Shown one piece after another: positions 1 to 6,458 of a stretch of 14,809 nucleotides of DNA. The notes under the pieces were generated by a model. The model was not told the origin of the DNA. It was given only the letters and a program-made list of their open reading frames with translations, and did no database searches. This DNA comes from Desulfobacteraceae bacterium (lineage in GTDB: Bacteria; Desulfobacterota; DSM-4660; Desulfatiglandales; Desulfatiglandaceae), in the NCBI GenBank assembly GCA_030597505.1, contig JAUVRS010000026.1:1-14809 (forward strand), written 5' to 3'. The stretch's first letter is position 1. Each line of letters starts with the position of its first letter. Made by a program: the position numbers and the translations under genes.

Positions 1-56
1 ATCTTTTCTGCCATGATCCGGACGGAAATCTTGTTGAAATCACGAGACACTTCTGA
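1..56 (+). CDS. VOC/glyoxalase-fold protein, C-terminal fragment (5' end outside window)
   Basis: Only the last 17 codons are present, read from base 3 to the TGA at 54-56. The peptide contains HDPDGNLVEI, which is the typical C-terminal strand of the vicinal-oxygen-chelate superfamily (glyoxalase I, bleomycin resistance proteins, dioxygenases). In that family the final Glu of such a motif is usually a metal ligand; here it is the Glu of LVEI. Substrate and subfamily cannot be told from this fragment. About 108 non-coding bases separate it from the next gene. Confidence 0.7.
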   Translation, partial: LFCHDPDGNLVEITRHF

Positions 57-164
57 AGAACCTGCGCCCAGGCGCCGCTTATAGAGGGAATTTTACAGGT
101 TGTAATAAACCCAGGTCTGATCAAAGAATCTTGGGCACCAACCAATCCCCAAAGGAGGTCTGAC

Positions 165-554
165 ATGGAAAAAATAATTCGCTCCAGGGTTGTCTCGTTG
201 ACATTTTTTATTTTGCTCAGTTTTCTCTGTATTCCGCCATTTGCGTTTGCCAACAAGTCCGCCGTGACAATAGAGGCGCCGGAGAAGGCTGAAATTGGAT
301 CTGAGATTATTATCAGGATAAATGTCAGACACAGCGGAAACAATCTTTTTCACTACACCGAGTCGGTTTATGTCACTATAAACGGAAAAGAGGTAAAAAA
401 ATGGGAATTTTCATCATTTAAGAAACCTGAAGCTGAAGAATTTTCAAGGGAAATACGCTACAGGGTAGATGGCCCGCTGGAGATAGTAGCCGGGGCCAAT
501 TGCAATGTGCACGGCAGCGCGGGTCCGGCAAAAAAGATCGTTGCAGTGAGGTGA
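165..554 (+). CDS. Exported superoxide-reductase-like (class II SORL / desulfoferrodoxin-fold) protein
   Basis: A 129-residue protein. Residues 1-29 form a Sec signal peptide: basic start, hydrophobic core about 9-26, and a probable cleavage site after AFA (27-29). The mature part resembles the Ig-like iron domain of superoxide reductase/desulfoferrodoxin. The C-terminal CNVHG (C113, H116) matches the conserved Cys-x2-His of the SOR iron site, and H56 and H63 sit where SOR has its two His of the HPMxxxHY segment. The first His of the usual four (the EKH motif) has no clear counterpart, because the aligned stretch reads APEKAEIG. It may therefore bind iron differently, act as an electron-transfer or sensing protein, or not be a true SOR. 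Start: ATG with a strong AAAGGAGGT site just upstream. It is followed after 5 bases by a small membrane protein, probably its partner. Confidence 0.72.
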   Translation: MEKIIRSRVVSLTFFILLSFLCIPPFAFANKSAVTIEAPEKAEIGSEIIIRINVRHSGNNLFHYTESVYVTINGKEVKKWEFSSFKKPEAEEFSREIRYRVDGPLEIVAGANCNVHGSAGPAKKIVAVR

Positions 555-559
555 AAATT

Positions 560-751
560 ATGTCTGTAGGCGGTGTGTCAATAATACTGATCCTCGGTGT
601 CTTTAACCTTCTCCTGCTTATCTTTCAACTGTGTACGGGTATGCGCTGGATAAAGGTTTCTTTCAGAATGCACAGGAGAACGGGTGTTACGCTTTTTGTC
701 AGCGCGATTATACATGCGGGTCTGGCCTATGTGACCCATACGCACTCGTAA
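560..751 (+). CDS. Small two-helix membrane protein with paired histidines
   Basis: A 63-residue protein predicted to span the membrane twice (about residues 5-25 and 42-58), with a basic connecting loop (RWIKVSFRMHRRTG). H38 lies at the start of the second helix and H52 inside it, 14 residues apart. Such spacing along one helix is seen in small haem-b membrane proteins, so haem binding is possible but unproven. More His follow at the C-terminus (H60, H62). The ATG at 560 is chosen because a GAGGTGA site overlaps the stop codon of the preceding gene; the frame stays open upstream to 500, but that part only shadows the SOR-like gene. The tight coupling suggests co-translation with the exported SOR-like protein, perhaps as its electron donor or anchor. 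I do not recognise a named family. Confidence 0.6.
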   Translation: MSVGGVSIILILGVFNLLLLIFQLCTGMRWIKVSFRMHRRTGVTLFVSAIIHAGLAYVTHTHS

Positions 752-816
752 GCGAGAAGAAGAGGATTCAAATAACAACCCTAAGAGACATAGCCCAAGA
801 GAAAAGGAGAAAGTAA

Positions 817-1603
817 GTGGAGATCAAGGATTTGGTGCCGGATTATAATTTGGATTACCTGGGGCTTCATGACCTTGGCTACGTATACTGGAATGCTTCA
901 ACTCCCGAGTTGTATGAGCACGCCATACGTCGTTATGAGGGTCAGATAGCCCACCTGGGTCCCCTGGTGGTCAATATGGGGCAACACACCGGCCGAGCCG
1001 CAAAGGATAAATACATTGTGGATGAACCGGGAACTACGGATGATGTCTGGTGGGGAGATGTCAATGTGAAATATCCCGAAGAAAAATTCAACCGATTGTT
1101 CAAACGCATGGCAGCCTATATGCGCGGCAAGACCGTCTTTGTCCAGGACTGCTATGCCGGGGCAGATGAACAATACCGTGAATCAGTTCGTGTGATTACT
1201 GAGTATGCCTGGCACAATCTTTTTGCCCGAAACATATTTATCCAGCAACCAAGGGAACGCGAAGTCATAAAAAACTTTGTTCCGGACTTTACGGTGGTTC
1301 ATTGCCCCAACTTTAATGCTGACCCGGAAGAAGATTCAACACACGAGAACACTTTTGAATGCTGCCCTGAATGGAGAGTTGGATGATATTGAGGTCCGGA
1401 GGGATCCGATATTTGGCTTTGAGGTGCCCGCAAGGGTTTCGGGAGTCCCCTTGGACGTATTGGACCCAAAAAAGACTTGGTCCAATCCGTCCGATTACGA
1501 TGTCCAGGCCAGGAAGCTTGCCGTTTTGTTCAATGAGAACTTTGATGCGTTTAAGGCGCAAACACCGGATAAAGTGTTCGCAGCCGGGCCAAAAATAAAC
1601 TAG
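817..1603 (+). pseudogene. pckA: Phosphoenolpyruvate carboxykinase (ATP), internally deleted and frameshifted
   Basis: The reading frame from GTG 817 encodes a clear PckA N-terminus: VNMGQHTGRAAKDKYIVDE (TGR at residues 58-60 is the substrate-binding region) through FVQDCYAGAD and HCPNFNADPEED. At about 1325-1340 the similarity jumps to the PckA C-terminus in another frame (KKIQHTRTLLNAALNGEL, then DPIFGFEVP, GVPLDVLDPKKTW, AAGPKIN, stop 1603). About 260-280 residues are absent, going by the family length of about 530-540, including the P-loop (GxSGTGKTT) and metal-binding residues. The missing length is not a multiple of three, so frame 817 runs into a TGA at 1384-1386. The product cannot be active. 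The GTG start has a good AGGAG site 7 bases upstream, so the loss looks recent. An assembly error is possible. Confidence 0.88.
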
Positions 1604-1627
1604 AGGTTTTCAGCGAAGGAGGAACAG

Positions 1628-1993
1628 ATGTCAAAAAAAATTAAAGCATTTGATAGAGAGGAGATGATAACTCTGGCGATGGAGAGCATGGGCGTAGCGG
1701 TAACCATCATTGATACGGATGGCGTTTTGCTTTATTTCAATCCGCATGCTGCTAAAATCCTGGATCGCAAACCCGAATATGTGGGCGAGGACGTTCATTC
1801 ACACCATAAAAAGGATGTCACTAACGAGAAACTGGATAGGATGATCAAAAAGTTTCAAGAAGGCAGAGCAGAGCCCTTCCGATACGAGGCCAAACCTTAT
1901 GGGAAAACGCTCGACGTTATTGTTTCTCCGATAAGAAAAGGGGGGGTGCTTATAGGATGTGTCCAAACCGTTTTGCCAAAAAAGTCACTGTGA
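1628..1993 (+). CDS. Single PAS-domain protein (DUF438-associated type)
   Basis: A 121-residue cytoplasmic protein that is essentially one PAS domain (about residues 12-115): a helical start, then GVAVTIIDTDGVLLYFNPHAAKIL, the central HSHHKK (57-62) and the final strands with IGCVQTV (109-115). This sequence style, with a His-rich middle and GCVQTV at the end, resembles the PAS domains attached to DUF438 proteins and haem- or metabolite-sensing PAS regulators. No kinase, cyclase or DNA-binding output is attached, so it probably senses or binds a ligand and acts on a separate partner. Ligand unknown; H57, H59 and H60 are candidate haem or metal ligands by inference only. The start is set by GGAGGA just upstream of the ATG. 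It lies 24 bases after the pckA remnant. Confidence 0.75.
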   Translation: MSKKIKAFDREEMITLAMESMGVAVTIIDTDGVLLYFNPHAAKILDRKPEYVGEDVHSHHKKDVTNEKLDRMIKKFQEGRAEPFRYEAKPYGKTLDVIVSPIRKGGVLIGCVQTVLPKKSL

Positions 1994-2029
1994 ACGGGTT
2001 AATCAAGAAGGAACCCCTTTAGGTTATCT

Positions 2030-2737
2030 ATGGCTTCAAAAAGGTTGTGGAGAAAGAAAGCTGAGCAACGCCTGAACAAATTACCCTTTATAGGAAAATT
2101 CATTGTTTTTGGGAACCTCATTTACCTATGTTTTGGTTGTATGCAGACCACTATCGATTATCAGGGGCACGAGGTTTTTAATCCAGATTATTTATTTTAT
2201 CTGGAATCCGGTTGGCGGGATCAATGGCAGAGGCCAGATGAGGTACTCAAAGCTTTAGAGATTTCCAAAACAGATGTCATTGCAGATATTGGCGCTGGAG
2301 GAGGTTATTTTACAGAACGATTTTCACGATACCTTGGCCCATCGGGACGGGTTTATGCCACCGATGTTCAGGACGTGATGATTGATAGACTGAGAGAAAG
2401 AGTCAAGAGGCAAGGGTTGCATAACGTTGAGGTGGTTAGGGGTGGATTTGATGAGCCCAGATTGCCCCGCGCATGTTGCGATCTGGTTTTTTTCTCAAGT
2501 GTTTACAAAGAGATTGATGGCCGTACTGGCTATATGAAAAAGGTCAGAAAACTTCTGAAACCGGGCGGCCGAGTGGCCATAATCGAATATCATCCCGATG
2601 CTTTGTTTTTAGGTCCCCCTATGGATATGCGATTAAAACCCAAACAAGTTATTGAAGAGCTTTTTGCCGCGGGATTTAGACTTGAAAAGGGGTTTGATTT
2701 TTTGCCATTTGAATATTTTCTGATTTTTGTTAAATAA
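2030..2737 (+). CDS. Class I SAM-dependent methyltransferase with hydrophobic N-terminal anchor
   Basis: A 235-residue protein. Residues 78-185 form a Rossmann methyltransferase core: motif I VIADIGAGGGYFTE (83-96), the acidic residue binding the SAM ribose in YATDV (D112), the motif IV-like region CDLVFFSSVYKEID and the motif VI/post-region KLLKPGGRVAIIEYHP. Before it, a basic stretch (1-17) is followed by a hydrophobic segment (about 19-37) ending in LCFGC, then EVFNPDYLFYLESGWRDQWQRPDEVLKAL, a lead-in common in related methyltransferases. The hydrophobic part may be a membrane anchor; as a lipobox it is poor, because the -3 position is Cys and -2 is Phe. The substrate is unknown. The ATG at 2030 has AGG 6 bases upstream. 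An internal ATG at 2141 would remove the anchor but has no ribosome site. Confidence 0.78.
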   Translation: MASKRLWRKKAEQRLNKLPFIGKFIVFGNLIYLCFGCMQTTIDYQGHEVFNPDYLFYLESGWRDQWQRPDEVLKALEISKTDVIADIGAGGGYFTERFSRYLGPSGRVYATDVQDVMIDRLRERVKRQGLHNVEVVRGGFDEPRLPRACCDLVFFSSVYKEIDGRTGYMKKVRKLLKPGGRVAIIEYHPDALFLGPPMDMRLKPKQVIEELFAAGFRLEKGFDFLPFEYFLIFVK

Positions 2738-2804
2738 GGATCACAGCCATTTGTGAATATCACCAAAACGAAATTCTAAGGCCCAAATGATAACATGATA
2801 TGGA

Positions 2805-2810
2805 AAGGTG
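2805..2810 (+). promoter_or_regulatory. Ribosome-binding site deciding the CBS-protein start
   Basis: AAGGTG ends 5 bases before the ATG at 2816. The upstream in-frame ATG at 2795 is not preceded by a purine-rich site, so the seven extra N-terminal residues are probably not translated. Confidence 0.6.
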
Positions 2811-2815
2811 ATGCC

Positions 2816-3280
2816 ATGATTCTGATAAAGGATATTATGACAAAAAGCGTTGTTACTGTTTCCCCCGAAATGGAGATTGCTCATGCTGCAAAACTTCTTC
2901 TTGAGAAACGTATCAATGGTGTCCCAGTGGTAGATAAGACGGGTAAGCTGATAGGGATCATTTGCCAAAGTGACTTGATTGCCCAACAGAAAAGGTTTCC
3001 CTTACCTTCCGTTTTTACCCTCTTGGATGGTTTTATTCCGTTGACTTCCTCAAAACATTTTGAAAAGGAGGTCCGGAAAATAACGGCCGTTACTGTAGCC
3101 GATGCGATGACATCAAACCCGGTCACTGTCGGCCCTGAAACCAAAATTGAGAAATTGGCTGATCTCATGGTTGACAAAAATTTTCACACCGTGCCTGTCG
3201 TGGACAAGGGGAAGCTTGTGGGAATCGTGGGAAAGGAAGATATTTTGAGAACCCTTATGTCAGGGTCGGGACAAAGATGA
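2816..3280 (+). CDS. CBS-domain pair protein
   Basis: A 154-residue protein made of two CBS domains and little else: CBS1 about residues 4-60 (IMTKSVVTVSPEMEIAHAAKLLLEKRINGVPVVD, then GKLIGIICQSDLI) and CBS2 about 95-150 (AMTSNPVTVGPETKIEKLADLMVDKNFHTVPVVD, then KLVGIVGKEDIL). A linker of about 35 residues containing FTLLDGFIPL separates them. Such Bateman modules bind adenosine nucleotides (AMP, ATP, SAM) and report energy state; the target here is unknown. The ATG at 2816 is preferred to the in-frame ATG at 2795 because AAGGTG (2805-2810) lies 5 bases upstream of it, while 2795 has no ribosome-binding site. The gene is flanked by short non-coding gaps and is not obviously in an operon. Confidence 0.87.
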   Translation: MILIKDIMTKSVVTVSPEMEIAHAAKLLLEKRINGVPVVDKTGKLIGIICQSDLIAQQKRFPLPSVFTLLDGFIPLTSSKHFEKEVRKITAVTVADAMTSNPVTVGPETKIEKLADLMVDKNFHTVPVVDKGKLVGIVGKEDILRTLMSGSGQR

Positions 3281-3438
3281 TCCCTTTGCCATTTTTCTCC
3301 GTACGGTCTTAAATTAATCCTAATTCTCCATAACGTTCCCATGTTTTAGCGTCTTACTTTGTAACTTCGACACAAATGATTTTTGATACGTCTACAGTTG
3401 GGTGTGAGGCAGTTCGTCTTATCGGTGATTTATAACGG
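3281..3438. other. Non-coding gap between CBS gene and arfB
   Basis: No plausible gene, RNA or strong hairpin is visible in this 158-base AT-leaning stretch. No convincing promoter hexamer pair was found. Confidence 0.5.
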
Positions 3439-3864
3439 ATGATCCACATAACAGATACCATCTCAATTAATAAAAACGAGATCCATGAGACTTTTGTGCG
3501 TGCCGCAGGACCGGGAGGGCAAAATGTCAACAAGGTTGCCACTGCTGTCCAGCTCCGATTTGATGCGGGTAAATCCCCTTCACTTTCCTCCAATGTATTA
3601 AAGCGTCTTATCGTTCTGGCTGGAAGACGGATGACGGAAAAGGGCATCCTGGTAATCCATGCCAGCCGATTCCGCACACAGGAGCAAAACCGCCAGGACG
3701 CCATGGACCGACTGGTTGATTTGATATGGCGGGCGTCTGTGAGACCCAGATCCCGCCGCAAAACAAAACCGACCCTGGCATCAAAGAGGCGCCGTTTGGA
3801 ATCAAAACGCCGCCGTGGAGAGACAAAACTGATTCGACGGGCTGTTTTGCATAATGGAGAATAG
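3439..3864 (+). CDS. arfB: Alternative ribosome-rescue factor / peptidyl-tRNA hydrolase ArfB (YaeJ/ICT1 type)
   Basis: A 141-residue protein of the ArfB family, which releases the nascent peptide from ribosomes stalled at the 3' end of truncated mRNA without needing a stop codon. The catalytic GGQ (residues 26-28) lies in RAAGPGGQNVNKVATAVQLRFD, the signature of this small release-factor family. There is no codon-recognition domain, as expected. The C-terminal tail from about residue 108 is strongly basic (RRKTKPTLASKRRRLESKRRR and on) and in the family threads into the empty mRNA channel. Length and layout match E. coli YaeJ (about 140 residues). The start lies close before the conserved ITDTISINKNEI. 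It ends 39 bases before iorA but has no clear functional link with it. Confidence 0.95.
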   Translation: MIHITDTISINKNEIHETFVRAAGPGGQNVNKVATAVQLRFDAGKSPSLSSNVLKRLIVLAGRRMTEKGILVIHASRFRTQEQNRQDAMDRLVDLIWRASVRPRSRRKTKPTLASKRRRLESKRRRGETKLIRRAVLHNGE

Positions 3865-3903
3865 CAAATTCTTTGGAGATAAACAAAATGAGAGCCTAAA
3901 ATT

Positions 3904-5850
3904 ATGACAAAATTTTACTGGAATCTGGATCAAACTGGAAAAAGGTGCATGCTTTCGGGTAACGAGGCAGCCGCAAGGGGGGCGCTTGAGTCGGGCGTGC
4001 AGGTGATCACTTCCTACCCCGGCTCACCTTCGGTGCAAATTCTTGAGTGTCTGGCGGCAGTGGGAGAAGAGCACGGTCTTTATGCGGAATGGTCTATCAA
4101 TGAAAAGGTCGCGCTGGAAATAGCGGCTGCAGGATCCTTTTCGGGGTTGAGGGCGCTTTCGGTGATGAAGGCCGACGGTTTGAACGTGGCCATGGATTTT
4201 TTGACCACACTCCATCTTTCCGGGATTGGGGCCGGGCTGGTCATTGTCGTTTCTGATGACCCCGGGGCCCATTCAAGCATAAAGGAAGAGGATTCGCGCT
4301 ATCTTGTTCCCCCGGCTCATGTTCCCCTTTTGGAACCTTCAAGTCCTGAAGACACCAAAGACATCCTGATTTGGGCCTTTGAACTTTCGGAAAAGGCGGG
4401 ACTCCCCGTCATTGTGAGACTGACAACGCGTATCTGTCATGCCCGTGCAACTGTGACGTTGGGTCGGATCAGGGCCGGTAAACATTCCCCCAGGTTTCCT
4501 GTTGAAACGGGGTTTATAACTGCCGGCCGTTTTCATCCGGATGCCCATAAGAAGCTCGATTTGGCCCGAGAGCAGTTTGCGAGCAGTCCTTTTAACCGCT
4601 ACACAGGCCCGGAAAAACCGGAGTTGATCATTTTTGCGAGTGGGGTCAGCTATGTGTATGGGCTGGAGGCAATGGAACGGCTGGATGTGGGCGAAAGGGT
4701 CGGTATCCTCAAGGTTGGTACGGTCTGGCCTTTGCCCGAGGAATTGATACTCAGGAATCTGAAACGCTCGGAACGAGTACTTTTCTTTGAGGAGATTGAG
4801 CCTTTTCTCGAGGATCAGACAAAAATCCTGGCAGCCCAGAACTGGGATGAGGTCGGGCCGATTACATTTTTGGGAAAACGATCCAGTGATGTGCCGTGGG
4901 TAATAAAACCAAGGGGCATGGGGGAAATGGACCCAGACATCACCACTCAAGCCCTTGCAAATGCTCTGAATGTCACCTTTAAACCGGGGGAAGGGCAGTT
5001 AAGAGAGAAGACCAACTGTTTGCCGGAACTGGATCTGCCCCTGAGATTTCCCACTCTTTGCTCGGGGTGCCCCCATCGGGCCTCCTACTGGGCCATCAAG
5101 ACCGCGCTTGAACTGGACGGCAGGGATGGTGTTGCGCTGGGAGATATCGGGTGTTACGCCCTGGGTGTGTTGCCCACAGGATATGGGACAATCCGAACGG
5201 TTCACTCCATGGGGTCGGGTCTGGGGCTTGCCAGCGGTCTTGGAAAACTCAGGGGGATGGGGCTCCAACAGCCTGTCATCGCTGTGATCGGGGACTCCAC
5301 CTTTTATCATGCCGGGATTCCGCCCCTTATCAACGCCAAAAACACCAATTCCCAATGTTTGTGCATCATCCTGGATAACGATACCACGGCCATGACGGGA
5401 CATCAGCCCCACCCGGGCAGTGGTATGACAGCAATGGGTGAGACAACCCCACCCGTTCCGTTAGCGGAACTGATAAATGGTCTGGGTGTCCCCCTCACTG
5501 TCGGGGATCCCTACCAGGTCAAGGAAACCATTGAAACGATACTTGATCTGCTTCAAAAAGGGGCCCCCCAAGTTCTTCTGCTCCAGAGAGAATGTGCCCT
5601 CAAGGCTGGAAGGGAAAAGCCGGCGGGACGGGTGTATGTGGATCAGGAACGCTGTTTGGGTGATGCTTGCGGGTGTTCACGGTTTTGCGGCCGGGTATTT
5701 TCCTGTCCGGCCAACATATGGGACGAAGAGGCAGGTAAGGCCATGATTGACGATGTGCTTTGCGTGGGATGCGGGGTATGTGCATCTTTATGCCCGCAAG
5801 GGGCCATCGTGGTAGAATCGGAAAGGGAAAAAAATGACCCTGGATTTTGA
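3904..5850 (+). CDS. iorA: Indolepyruvate:ferredoxin oxidoreductase, alpha subunit
   Basis: A 648-residue thiamine-diphosphate and Fe-S enzyme subunit that oxidatively decarboxylates aryl pyruvates (from Trp, Phe, Tyr) to aryl-acetyl-CoA, reducing ferredoxin. Domains in order: pyruvate-oxidoreductase-like domain (about 14-200; SGNEAAARGALESGVQVITSYPGSP), a middle domain (about 238-345), the TPP-binding domain (about 383-560; CSGCPHR 386-392, GDIGCYALG, GDS 463-465 with DNDTTAMTG 491-499), and a C-terminal ferredoxin-like part with two clusters. The second cluster is canonical (C620, C623, C626, C630). The first is spaced unusually (C584, C589, C591, C595, C601). The gene overlaps iorB by 17 bases, implying translational coupling. 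The ribosome site before ATG 3904 is weak. The enzyme can serve amino-acid fermentation or run in reverse for aryl-amino-acid synthesis. Confidence 0.95.
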   Translation: MTKFYWNLDQTGKRCMLSGNEAAARGALESGVQVITSYPGSPSVQILECLAAVGEEHGLYAEWSINEKVALEIAAAGSFSGLRALSVMKADGLNVAMDFLTTLHLSGIGAGLVIVVSDDPGAHSSIKEEDSRYLVPPAHVPLLEPSSPEDTKDILIWAFELSEKAGLPVIVRLTTRICHARATVTLGRIRAGKHSPRFPVETGFITAGRFHPDAHKKLDLAREQFASSPFNRYTGPEKPELIIFASGVSYVYGLEAMERLDVGERVGILKVGTVWPLPEELILRNLKRSERVLFFEEIEPFLEDQTKILAAQNWDEVGPITFLGKRSSDVPWVIKPRGMGEMDPDITTQALANALNVTFKPGEGQLREKTNCLPELDLPLRFPTLCSGCPHRASYWAIKTALELDGRDGVALGDIGCYALGVLPTGYGTIRTVHSMGSGLGLASGLGKLRGMGLQQPVIAVIGDSTFYHAGIPPLINAKNTNSQCLCIILDNDTTAMTGHQPHPGSGMTAMGETTPPVPLAELINGLGVPLTVGDPYQVKETIETILDLLQKGAPQVLLLQRECALKAGREKPAGRVYVDQERCLGDACGCSRFCGRVFSCPANIWDEEAGKAMIDDVLCVGCGVCASLCPQGAIVVESEREKNDPGF

Positions 5851-6442
5851 TCCTCTAAATATTATCATATCAGGTGTTGGGGGACAGGGAAATATTCTGG
5901 CCTCGGATCTTGTCTCGCGAGCCTTTTGCGAGGAAGGGTATTTTGTTAGTGTCGGCGAAACCTATGGGGCCACTCAACGTGGCGGATCGGTGGTGAGCCA
6001 CATACGGCTTTCCAAAAAACATGTCTACGGCCCCCTGATTCCTCTTGGGGAGAGCCACGTTATCGTGGGGTTCGAGCCGTTGGAGGTTTATCGCATTCTT
6101 AGAGATTACGGGCACGATATGGTCCGGATAATCATGAATGACCGGCCCTTTTATCCCCTGGACGTACTTCAGAAAAAAAACGAATATCCGGACATTAAAA
6201 AGCTGGTTTCCCTGATAAGGGATCTGGCTACCGATCTCAAGATAATAAAAGCTACCGAACTTGCCAAAAAGGCGGGGCATGCTCAGGCGCAAAATGTTGT
6301 TATGGTGGGGGCATTTGCCGGATCAGATTGGATCCCTCTGGAAAAGAACAGGTTTTTAGAGGCCCTGGAAGAAACATTTTCGGGCACCAACCTTGAAATT
6401 AACAAGAAGGCATTTGAATCGGGTTTTCAGGCGGCATTATAG
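5834..6442 (+). CDS. iorB: Indolepyruvate:ferredoxin oxidoreductase, beta subunit
   Basis: A 202-residue partner of IorA, homologous to the gamma domain of pyruvate:ferredoxin oxidoreductases. Diagnostic segments are NIIISGVGGQGNILASDLVSRA (GVGGQG at 14-19), GETYGATQRGGSVVSHIR and VGFEPLEVYRIL; the C-terminal half has the NVVMVGAFAG segment of the family. The CoA-binding role of this subunit is known from the family. The start ATG lies inside the end of iorA with a purine-rich stretch (GGAAAGGGAAAAA) upstream, so the two are almost certainly translated as one unit. The next gene converges from the other strand after 16 bases, with no obvious intrinsic terminator between them. Confidence 0.95.
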   Translation: MTLDFDPLNIIISGVGGQGNILASDLVSRAFCEEGYFVSVGETYGATQRGGSVVSHIRLSKKHVYGPLIPLGESHVIVGFEPLEVYRILRDYGHDMVRIIMNDRPFYPLDVLQKKNEYPDIKKLVSLIRDLATDLKIIKATELAKKAGHAQAQNVVMVGAFAGSDWIPLEKNRFLEALEETFSGTNLEINKKAFESGFQAAL

Positions 6443-6458
6443 ATTTTTACGTAAACCC

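Noticed and set aside
631..816. Open frame of 61 codons on the plus strand ending just before pckA
   Set aside because: It mostly overlaps the two-helix membrane protein in another frame, has no recognisable domain and no ribosome site.
1277..1603. Separate 108-residue gene with a PckA-like C-terminus
   Set aside because: Its first residues are an out-of-frame reading of the PckA N-terminal part. It is the second half of one broken gene.
2135..2143. Lipoprotein signal peptidase site in the methyltransferase
   Set aside because: Cys at -3 and Phe at -2 fit the lipobox poorly, and the enzyme would be placed away from its SAM cofactor.
6443..6458. Bidirectional terminator between convergent iorB and the GGT-like gene
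   Set aside because: Only 16 bases are available and no stem-loop is seen.
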